The notes under the pieces were generated by a model, which saw only the letters and a program-made list of their open reading frames with translations, was not told the origin of the DNA and ran no database searches. Of a stretch of DNA of 64,000 nucleotides, positions 57,452 to 64,000 are shown piece by piece. The translations under genes were made by a program, and so were the position numbers. The DNA comes from Armatimonadota bacterium (GTDB taxonomy: Bacteria > Armatimonadota > Fimbriimonadia > Fimbriimonadales > ATM1): positions 1 through 64,000 of the forward strand of contig JAJPJR010000040.1 of assembly GCA_021324165.1 (NCBI GenBank). The letters run 5' to 3'. How positions within the stretch are numbered: the first letter of the stretch is position 1; each line of letters opens with the position of its first letter.

Positions 57452-58639
57452 ATGCCGCCTACCATCGCGTTCGTCAGCCTCGAAGGCTTCTACGCCCAAA
57501 GCCTGCTCAGGGCCAATGCAGCTTGGGCAGGCAAACCGGTCGTCGTTCTCAGGGCGAGGCAGGTGCTCGACGCCTCACCCGAAGCCCAGCAGACAGGCAT
57601 CAACCCCGGCATGACAGCCCAAGAGGCCCGCTACGCCGCAAGGGCGCTTCAAAAAACCACGCAGGCCGTTTTTCACGCATTCAAAGAAGAACAGTTCGCA
57701 GCCGATTCACACCGATGGCTCGACATCTGCAAACAGTATGCCGGCGCCATCCAGCCCATCGAACCGCATCAGGCCTTTTTAAATCTCGATCAACTTGCCG
57801 GCGCACGACGGATCGTTCAACAACTCAAAACCGAACTGCAGGCATCCACAAAACTCAAACCGCAAATCGGCATCGCGCAAACCATGCTCACCGCGCGCAT
57901 CGCGGCCGAACACAACGCAATCGTTGCCGAAGGCGAAGATGCGCAATATCTCAATTCGCTCCCCATAGAAAAACTTTGGCCAGCCGATCCTTCGGTGATA
58001 AAAAGATTGCGTTATTTGGGATATCGAACCATTGGCGAAGTCGCAGCCTTGCCGCTTGACATACTAAGAAAACAGTTCGGACAACACGGCGATCAGCTGC
58101 ACGCATGGTGCCAAGGAAAAGATCACCGCATCGTAAAACCTCTTTATCCGCCTGCCGAGCTGCTTGCAGCATTTCACTTTCCGCAGCCCGCGCGATTGCA
58201 GCAAGAGATCGAACCCGCGTTGCACAAAATCGCGCAAACCCTTGCCCTGCGTCTTTCATCTTTCGACAAACAATGCCTTGAAATCCAACTCACAATCGTT
58301 TTTGACGAAAACATCAGCCGCACCACAAACCGAGAATTTCTGCATCCGATGCAAAGCGCAGGATCGCTGCTGACCGGCCTAAGGCTCACGCTGAAACGCA
58401 TCGCAATAGATCAAGACATCCATTCCATTCATGCATCGGCGCTGCAAATCACGCAAGCCGACAAAAAGCAGCACGATCTGTTGAACATATCAAAACAAAC
58501 ACAGTTGGCCGAAATGGTGCGAAAAAGACTGCAAACCAACTTCGGAAAAGAAGCGGTCAAAAAAGCCGCCGAAATCGAAACCCCCCGCCGCAAACTTCTT
58601 TTGCGCGCATGGAAACGAGCCGCCAAATGGAACAGATAA
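57452..58639 (+). CDS. imuB: ImuB-like Y-family polymerase homologue, catalytic acids lost
   Basis: The 395-residue protein has the Y-family polymerase layout. The catalytic positions are replaced: the first motif reads FVSLEGFYAQ (Ser9 and Glu11 for Asp and Asp), and the second reads IEPHQAFLNLD (His106-Gln107 where SIDEAF has Asp-Glu). The helix-hairpin region (IGEVAALPLDILRKQFG) and little-finger domain remain. This is the hallmark of ImuB, a non-catalytic scaffold that recruits DnaE2 to the sliding clamp. A possible clamp-binding pentapeptide, QHDLL, lies near the C-terminus. No imuA-like gene lies upstream. The dnaE2 gene overlaps by 31 bases. Confidence 0.85.
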   Translation: MPPTIAFVSLEGFYAQSLLRANAAWAGKPVVVLRARQVLDASPEAQQTGINPGMTAQEARYAARALQKTTQAVFHAFKEEQFAADSHRWLDICKQYAGAIQPIEPHQAFLNLDQLAGARRIVQQLKTELQASTKLKPQIGIAQTMLTARIAAEHNAIVAEGEDAQYLNSLPIEKLWPADPSVIKRLRYLGYRTIGEVAALPLDILRKQFGQHGDQLHAWCQGKDHRIVKPLYPPAELLAAFHFPQPARLQQEIEPALHKIAQTLALRLSSFDKQCLEIQLTIVFDENISRTTNREFLHPMQSAGSLLTGLRLTLKRIAIDQDIHSIHASALQITQADKKQHDLLNISKQTQLAEMVRKRLQTNFGKEAVKKAAEIETPRRKLLLRAWKRAAKWNR

Positions 58640-61600
58640 TCTCTCATTGGAAAGAAACCGGCCGTTGGTGGAACCGCGAACCCGAACGCGAGTTCAAAAG
58701 ATGGCTGGATAACAAAGGCATCATCCGCGAATCCATGCGCGAACTCGCCCCGCTCATCACCCGCGCGGCCGAACCCGCGATGCAAATCGAATCCAGCCCA
58801 AATACCGTGGATTATGACGTGCTGCGCATGGAAACCAAAACCGCGCGCGAAATGATGAGAAAAATGCGCGCCGAGCAGTTTCGCGCAAAACAGTCGCGCT
58901 TCGTTCCCTTGCATCTGATGTCGGCGTTGTCATTCGGACGCAGTTCGATTTATCCCGAAGAGATCGCAACTTACGCCTTCGCCGGCGGGATGAGTGCCGC
59001 GGCGATGGTGGATCGTTTTTCGCTCGCAGGTTCGGTGTCGTTCGTCAGGGCGTGCAAACAGGTGGGAATCAAACCGATTGTCGGCGCGAGCGTCGAAATG
59101 GATGCAGGCGGCGAGCTGATTCTCCTTGTTGAAAATGCAGCCGGATGGAAAAATCTGTGCCGATTGATCTCTGCGTGTCATTTGCAAGAGCCGCGGCTTT
59201 TTCCTTTATGCAATTGGGCCCGATTGTCACAGTTTTCAGAAGGGTTAGTTTGTCTAACGGGCGGACATTTCGGTCCCGTCAATCAGGCGCTGATCGGCAA
59301 TGACAAACAGCGCGCTCACGAAACTTTAGTCCGTCTTCGTTCCATCTTCGGCACGCACCGTTTGTTCATAGAAATCGAACGCAGCATGGCGCCGTGGGAA
59401 ATCCAAACCAATCACCGCCTCATAGAACTTTCAAAAGCGCTCGATCTCAACTGCATTGCCTGCGGAATTGCCGCCCACGTGAAAAAAGAAGATTTCGCCG
59501 TGCAAGATGCGCTGATGTGCGCCGAAACGTTGTGCACCGTCGAAGAGATCATCGGTCGAAAGCCTCAGCGCGCGGCGCATCAAACGCCAAAACAACCTCA
59601 ACCCCTAAGGTGGCTGAATGCCGAGCGATATTTCAAATCGGGCACGCAGTGGGAGCAGTTATTTGCCGATCTTCCAAACTGCGTCGCGCAAACCGCCGCG
59701 CTAGCCGAACGGTTTCCAAACGATCCGCTTCCGCCGCGCCCGCCTTTTCCTCGATTCGATGATCATCCCGAACATACGCTTCGCAGCATCGTTTATCAAG
59801 GAGCAAAAGCAAAATATCACCAGATCACCGCCGAAATCAAAAACCGAATCAACGGCGAACTGCACCGCATCTGCCATCTTGGATTTGCCAGCCATTTTTT
59901 GGCCATTTGGGAAGCCTGCCGATGGGCAAAATCCAAAGGAATGCTTTATAGTGCGCGCGGATCGGTCGTAGACAGCGCCGTTGCCTACTGTTTGAACCTT
60001 TCACGCATTGATGCCATCAAGCACGGCTTGCATTTCGATCGTTTTCTGCCGCCCGATGGAAGCAAGCGTCCCGACATTGACATTGATTTCGAGTTTCGAA
60101 AGCGCGATGACGTGCGCGAGTTTTTCAAACAGCGATATGGCGAGGATAAAGTCGCCGGAATCTCCGCGATTCCCACATATCAAGGCCGCGGAATCGTGCG
60201 CATGATTGGCAAAGCGCTCATGATTCCCGAAAGCGCGATTGACTACTTGGCCAAACGTCTGCACGGCTCGGTTTCGGGCAGAAAAATGGAAGACGCAATA
60301 AAGGCGCGGCCAGAACTGCGCGACAGCGGAATTCCCACCGAACGGTTTCTGCTTCTTTTTGAACTCGCAAGCCGCATTGACGGTCTGCCGCGCGGAATGG
60401 CCACGCATGCATCCGGCCTCATTCTTTCCAGCGAACCGATTTGCGATACGGCGCCTTTGATGCAAGCGGCCATTCCCAATGTTCCCATCATTCAGTGGGA
60501 CAAATTCAGCGCCAAACATTTTTTCGATAAATACGACGTTCTTTGTCTGCGCGGCCAAGATGTTTTGGCTGGCACCGGACGCGATACTGAAACCATTTCC
60601 ATGGAAGATGAGTCCGTGTATCAAAAGTTTCGAGAGGGCGATCTCATCGGCATTCCGCAAAGCGCATCGCCTGCAATGCGCCAAGCGCACATTCGACTTC
60701 GCACCGCCGACCTGCACGATGCAAGTTTGGTGCAGGCAGGCATTCGTCCTGGTGTTGGCGGAGCAGTGAAAATCAACACACTCATTCGTCGAAGAAGAGG
60801 CCTCGAAAGCACCACCTATCCGCACCCGCTGTTTGAAAAAATTCTCGGCATCAGTTACGGCATCATCGTGTTTCAAGAACAGGTGGACCAGCTGCTGCAA
60901 ACGTTTTGCGATTTCACCGCGGGCGAAGCCGAAGAAATTCGAGAAAAAATCCACAAATTCCGCGCGCAAGATTGGGCGCAGAATGTGCGCGAGCCGATCG
61001 TTTCCCGCTGCTTGAAAAAACGGTTCTCGCTGAGCGTGGCCGAACATGTGTTCGAACTCGTTTCAGGTTTTCAGGGCTACGGATTTGCGCAGGGCCATGC
61101 TTTGGCTTTTGCAGAAATCTCCATTCGATGCGTGTATTGCATGGAAAACTATCCTGCCGAATATTTCGCCGCTTTGCTTTCGGCGCAGCCAGCCGGATAT
61201 TACGGCCCAGCCACCATCGCCAACGAAGCGCGGCACAAAGGCGTGCGCATACTCGGGCCCGATGTCAACGAAAGCGAAGAACTTTCCACAGCGCAAAATG
61301 GCGCCATTCGCATCGGGCTGCATCAGGTTTACGATCTTTCGCAAAAAACACGCGAAAACATTGTTGCAATGAAGCCGTACGAAAACCTCATAGATTTTTG
61401 CGCAAAAACGCGCCCCGCGGCCAACGAAATCGAAAGCCTGATTCTGTGCGGAGCCTTAGACCGGTTTCATCACAACCGAAGAGCGATGCTTTGGGCAATT
61501 CCCGACCTTGTTGCCGCATCGCAATCCACCGCGCATCAAAACGCTTTGTTCGCACTGTGCGATATTCCAAACAACGTGCAGGATTTCACGCCCTATGAAC

Positions 61601-62049
61601 GCGCCGTGCTGGAAAGAGCGATGCTCGGAATGGACATAAAAACCCACCTGATGGCATTCGAACGAGAACGTGTGAGCAGCAAAGGGGCGCTCACCTGCAA
61701 ACAAGCGATGCAACTGAAAGATGGCGAAAAAGCGTTGGTAGTGGGTCTCGCGATGCGCTTGCGATTTCCGCCCACAGCATCGGGCCGCCGCATTGTGTTT
61801 TTCGATCTTGAAGATGAAACCGCCTTGCTCAATGTTACCTGTTTCGATGAAACTTATCAGCGCGATGGGCACGCCATCATCTGCTCGCCTTTCGTTGCCA
61901 TCAAAGGCGTGGCGCAAGACCGCGATGGACACATCGCTTTTTTGGCCCAGCGCGTGTTTCCTTATACGCTGCAAACCGACAGGCAAAAATTCGCGGAAGA
62001 ACGCAAAGCCGTCCACGCCGAAGATTTCATTATGAGAAAAGGACGGTGA
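58609..62049 (+). CDS. dnaE2: Error-prone DNA polymerase III alpha subunit DnaE2
   Basis: The 1146-residue protein is a C-family polymerase. An N-terminal stretch of about 95 residues (HWKETGRWWNREPEREFKRW) is not part of the usual DnaE2. It recalls the small DUF6504-type proteins that accompany imuB. The PHP domain is degraded: FVPLHLMSALSF lacks the second His of the HxH motif and AAAMVDRFSL lacks another. The polymerase site is intact: Asp491/Asp493 in PDIDIDF, and KYDVLCLRG for the third Asp. Tandem HhH and OB domains follow. It performs translesion synthesis with ImuB. The start is in the imuB gene, so the two are translationally coupled. Confidence 0.88.
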   Translation: METSRQMEQIISHWKETGRWWNREPEREFKRWLDNKGIIRESMRELAPLITRAAEPAMQIESSPNTVDYDVLRMETKTAREMMRKMRAEQFRAKQSRFVPLHLMSALSFGRSSIYPEEIATYAFAGGMSAAAMVDRFSLAGSVSFVRACKQVGIKPIVGASVEMDAGGELILLVENAAGWKNLCRLISACHLQEPRLFPLCNWARLSQFSEGLVCLTGGHFGPVNQALIGNDKQRAHETLVRLRSIFGTHRLFIEIERSMAPWEIQTNHRLIELSKALDLNCIACGIAAHVKKEDFAVQDALMCAETLCTVEEIIGRKPQRAAHQTPKQPQPLRWLNAERYFKSGTQWEQLFADLPNCVAQTAALAERFPNDPLPPRPPFPRFDDHPEHTLRSIVYQGAKAKYHQITAEIKNRINGELHRICHLGFASHFLAIWEACRWAKSKGMLYSARGSVVDSAVAYCLNLSRIDAIKHGLHFDRFLPPDGSKRPDIDIDFEFRKRDDVREFFKQRYGEDKVAGISAIPTYQGRGIVRMIGKALMIPESAIDYLAKRLHGSVSGRKMEDAIKARPELRDSGIPTERFLLLFELASRIDGLPRGMATHASGLILSSEPICDTAPLMQAAIPNVPIIQWDKFSAKHFFDKYDVLCLRGQDVLAGTGRDTETISMEDESVYQKFREGDLIGIPQSASPAMRQAHIRLRTADLHDASLVQAGIRPGVGGAVKINTLIRRRRGLESTTYPHPLFEKILGISYGIIVFQEQVDQLLQTFCDFTAGEAEEIREKIHKFRAQDWAQNVREPIVSRCLKKRFSLSVAEHVFELVSGFQGYGFAQGHALAFAEISIRCVYCMENYPAEYFAALLSAQPAGYYGPATIANEARHKGVRILGPDVNESEELSTAQNGAIRIGLHQVYDLSQKTRENIVAMKPYENLIDFCAKTRPAANEIESLILCGALDRFHHNRRAMLWAIPDLVAASQSTAHQNALFALCDIPNNVQDFTPYERAVLERAMLGMDIKTHLMAFERERVSSKGALTCKQAMQLKDGEKALVVGLAMRLRFPPTASGRRIVFFDLEDETALLNVTCFDETYQRDGHAIICSPFVAIKGVAQDRDGHIAFLAQRVFPYTLQTDRQKFAEERKAVHAEDFIMRKGR

Positions 62050-62078
62050 TTTTCACACCGATGCCTGGCGCCATGCTG

Positions 62079-62133
62079 AACGTGAACACAACGGCCGAAA
62101 CGTGAGCGAACGGTGAAAATTGTGTTTCACGTT
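62079..62133. repeat. Inverted repeat between dnaE2 and the reductase-like gene
   Basis: AACGTGAACAC (62079-62089) pairs with GTGTTTCACGTT (62122-62133) with one bulged base. A second arm AACGGTGAAAA near 62109 could compete for the same right arm. A smaller GTGATTTTCAC palindrome lies at 62046-62056. No T-run follows, so terminator function is doubtful. A switch or binding site is possible. Confidence 0.35.
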
Positions 62134-62161
62134 AAACGCAGGGTAAAACTCTTCCCGAAAT

Positions 62162-62731
62162 ATGGGACAGATAGCCGCATTCGAGTTCGTTTCCGTTGAC
62201 GGTTTTTTCGCCGGGCCGAACGGCGAAATTGACTTTTTCAAAGAGATCAAGCCCGACGCGGAATGGCATGAATACTCTCACCAGCAAGCGTCTGCGGCCG
62301 CCAACACGCTGCTTCTTGGAAGAATCACCTATGAGATGATGAAAAGTTGGTGGCCCACCGATATGGCGATACAAATGGATCCGGTGATGGCCAAAGTGAT
62401 GGACGAGAGTCCAAAGGTTGTGATTTCGAAATCGCTGGAACCCGAGCAGCAAGAAGGAAACTGGAAAAACGTTCGCATCTTGCGTTCAATCGCTCGCAAT
62501 GAAATCGAAGCGATCAAAGAAAGCGGCGGCATCACGATCTTAGGAAGCGGAACGATCGTTCAGCAGATGACCAATTTCGGTTTGATTGATCGCTATGAAC
62601 TTGTGGTTGTGCCAACGGTGCTTGGCGCGGGCAAAGCGCTGTTCCATGGAGTGTCGAAGCAGGATTTCCGCCTGACGAAGTCGCGCCCGTTTGGCAACGG
62701 CATTGCGCTTCTGCGGTATGAACGTGCCTAA
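62162..62731 (+). CDS. Dihydrofolate reductase family protein (RibD_C type)
   Basis: The 189-residue protein has the DHFR-like fold of the RibD_C family: AFEFVSVDGFFAGPNGEID, ANTLLLGRITYEMMKSWWP, and KVVISKSLE. The nucleotide-binding end ILGSGTIVQQMTNFGLIDRYELVVVPTVLGAGK follows. This branch (YyaP/YwjB-like) reduces unknown substrates and is not the folate enzyme itself. No ribosome site or -10 box stands out for ATG 62162. The 3' end overlaps the convergent hspR gene by four bases. Confidence 0.85.
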   Translation: MGQIAAFEFVSVDGFFAGPNGEIDFFKEIKPDAEWHEYSHQQASAAANTLLLGRITYEMMKSWWPTDMAIQMDPVMAKVMDESPKVVISKSLEPEQQEGNWKNVRILRSIARNEIEAIKESGGITILGSGTIVQQMTNFGLIDRYELVVVPTVLGAGKALFHGVSKQDFRLTKSRPFGNGIALLRYERA

Positions 62732-63132
62732 AGATCCACGTTTTTTTTGACAACGATCCGCGGCACGGGCAGATTGAATAGATCGCGCGGGACGGGCGCC
62801 GTCGGGTTTTTCATGATCGAGGCCATGCGCCGCTCCATCTCTTGCAGATACTCCGACATCTGCGATTCCATGTCGCGCCGCGCGGCTTCCAATTCATCAA
62901 TCAACCTGAGAATCACTTCAACCCCTGCAAGGTTCACACCCATATCGCGCGTGAGCCGTTGAATTCTGCGCACACGCTCCACATCTTCATCGCTATACAG
63001 CCTGTTTTTTTCGCCTTCGCGCGAAGGCCTGATGAACCCCATGCGTTCATAAGCGCGCAGCGTTTGCGGGTGCACCCCGCAAAGATGCGCCGCAACTCCA
63101 ATTCTATATACAGGTTCGTTTTTACTCTTCAT
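62728..63132 (-). CDS. hspR: HspR-type MerR family repressor of the heat-shock operon
   Basis: The 134-residue protein has the MerR helix-turn-helix with the HspR signature: PVYRIGVAAHLCGVHPQTLR, AYERMGFIRPSRE, KNRLYSDEDVERVRRIQRLT, and MGVNLAGVEVILRLIDELE. HspR binds HAIR sites and, in Actinobacteria and others, represses the dnaK-grpE-dnaJ-hspR operon with DnaK as co-repressor. It lies 39 bases after the partial dnaJ on the same strand, which fits that operon. The HAIR operator would be upstream, beyond the window edge. An AAGGAAC ribosome site precedes the ATG. Confidence 0.9.
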   Translation of the reverse strand: MKSKNEPVYRIGVAAHLCGVHPQTLRAYERMGFIRPSREGEKNRLYSDEDVERVRRIQRLTRDMGVNLAGVEVILRLIDELEAARRDMESQMSEYLQEMERRMASIMKNPTAPVPRDLFNLPVPRIVVKKNVDL

Positions 63133-63171
63133 CGCGTTGTTCCTTTGTGTTCAAACAACATGAACAAGGGG

Positions 63172-64000
63172 CTAATGTTTCAATCTGACTTCCGAAATCT
63201 GTTTCAACAAACGTTTTTCTTCATCGCTGGCCTGTTTTGGCACGGTGATCATCGCACGCACAAGCAGGTTGCCAAAGCCGCCCGACATTTTCCGCATCCC
63301 TTGGCCTGCAAGGCGAAACACCTGGCCGCTTTGCGTTCCAGCAGGAATGGTCATTTCTGCCGAACCGCGAAGCGTCTCGACTGTATGCTTTCCACCCAAC
63401 GCCGCCGTAAGATAATCAATTCTGGTTTCGGTTTCCAGGTCGTCGCCTTTTCGCTTGAACTTGGGATCTTTAATTTCTCGAATCACAACGTACAAATCGC
63501 CTCGACGTCCGCCTGCTCCCGATGCGCCGCCGCCCGCGACGCGCAAACGCGCACCATCAGCAATTCCGGCGGGAATTTTCACCTCGATGCGTTTGGTTGT
63601 GGGAAGCACCGCCGCGCCTTTGCACGTCGGACACTGTTCGCGCGAAGTCATTCCTGTTCCATCGCACCTTGGGCACCGCTGCGCAAAGCCGAGCAATCCT
63701 TTCAGCGTTCCGGTGCCGCCGCATTGAGGACACGAGGTGCGGTTTTTGGTCGGCACCGAACCTGTGCCGCCGCATGTTGCGCACGCATCATCCACGCGAT
63801 AAGTAAGGGTTCTGGTCGAGCCGGAGTCAATCTCGCGGAGCGTCAGGTCAATCGTTTGCTCGACATCGTAAGCCTGAGCGCGAGGGGGCGCTTGCGGTGA
63901 AAACCCAAACCCGGAAAAAAGGTCGCCGAACACACCTTCGAAATCCGAAACGTCGCCGAAATTGACGTTCTGTTTGAAATTGAATGTGTCTCCGACTTTT
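63172..64000 (-). CDS. dnaJ: Chaperone DnaJ (N-terminal J domain off the window edge)
   Basis: The frame is open to the window edge at 64000, so the J domain is missing here. Present are the end of the Gly/Phe linker (FNFKQNVNFGDVSDFEGVFG, SGFGFSPQ) and four CxxCxGxx zinc repeats (CATCGGTG, CPQCGGTG, CPRCDGTG, CPTCKGAA; the last is variant). The two C-terminal beta domains follow, with IPAGIADGARLRV and IPAGTQSGQVFRLAGQGM. DnaJ delivers clients to DnaK and stimulates its ATPase. A frame starting at 63933 is only an internal GTG. The hspR gene follows downstream. Confidence 0.92.
   Translation of the reverse strand, partial: KVGDTFNFKQNVNFGDVSDFEGVFGDLFSGFGFSPQAPPRAQAYDVEQTIDLTLREIDSGSTRTLTYRVDDACATCGGTGSVPTKNRTSCPQCGGTGTLKGLLGFAQRCPRCDGTGMTSREQCPTCKGAAVLPTTKRIEVKIPAGIADGARLRVAGGGASGAGGRRGDLYVVIREIKDPKFKRKGDDLETETRIDYLTAALGGKHTVETLRGSAEMTIPAGTQSGQVFRLAGQGMRKMSGGFGNLLVRAMITVPKQASDEEKRLLKQISEVRLKH

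Overview
The window looks like a chromosomal piece from a diderm, aerobic, free-living bacterium of moderate-to-high GC. The evidence is an outer-membrane beta-barrel gene beside zinc uptake genes, capsule export proteins, PEP-CTERM proteins with an exosortase, heme A synthesis (CtaA, CtaB), NDH-2, HspR-DnaJ and a prepilin-type protein. The mix of PEP-CTERM/exosortase, planctomycete-type cytochrome c, many glycan hydrolases and leaderless-type starts would fit Armatimonadota (Fimbriimonadia-like). That placement is inference from gene content, not a database result. I see no rRNA, tRNA, transposase or CRISPR array.

Layout. 1-6.4 kb holds housekeeping genes: a metallophosphatase-like protein with a DUF1573 protein, a RibD-type reductase, a frameshifted lexA, a SurA/PpiD-like foldase and rsmI. 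6.5-12 kb is an exopolysaccharide/exosortase operon: export protein, tyrosine-kinase-like chain-length protein, sugar transferase, exosortase and EpsI. 12-15 kb is an M16 peptidase pair coupled to a prepilin-like gene. 15-16.7 kb carries pth, rsmG and a cytochrome c lipoprotein. 16.7-26.2 kb is mainly secreted hydrolases and sugar metabolism: CocE-like hydrolase, zinc protease, Gfo/Idh/MocA oxidoreductase, sugar isomerase, SIS protein, GH89 and a GDSL esterase.

26.3-38.1 kb is an accessory region. A Mu-type capsid module on the minus strand (protease, cement-like protein, gpT-like major capsid protein and four small genes) is split into two pieces. About 8 kb lies between them, holding a Fic gene, a type III restriction-modification pair and two PEP-CTERM proteins. 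38.2-44.7 kb is a glycan-degradation operon (GH20, sialate O-acetylesterase, GH127) that runs directly into gltX. 46.7-48.5 kb is a likely type II restriction-modification pair beside ctaB. 49.4-52.4 kb is a zinc-uptake set with no ATPase gene. It is followed by a macro-domain-like protein, ctaA and NDH-2.

57.4-62 kb is an imuB-dnaE2 mutagenesis cassette. Its ImuB has lost the catalytic acids and its DnaE2 has a degraded PHP site. The cassette is preceded by a sequence resembling the lexA promoter/operator. The window ends in hspR and a partial dnaJ. Three themes recur: SOS control (lexA, imuB-dnaE2 and perhaps fic), exosortase sorting linked to PEP-CTERM proteins about 25 kb away, and gene starts placed 6-8 nt after a -10-like hexamer, which suggests leaderless mRNAs.
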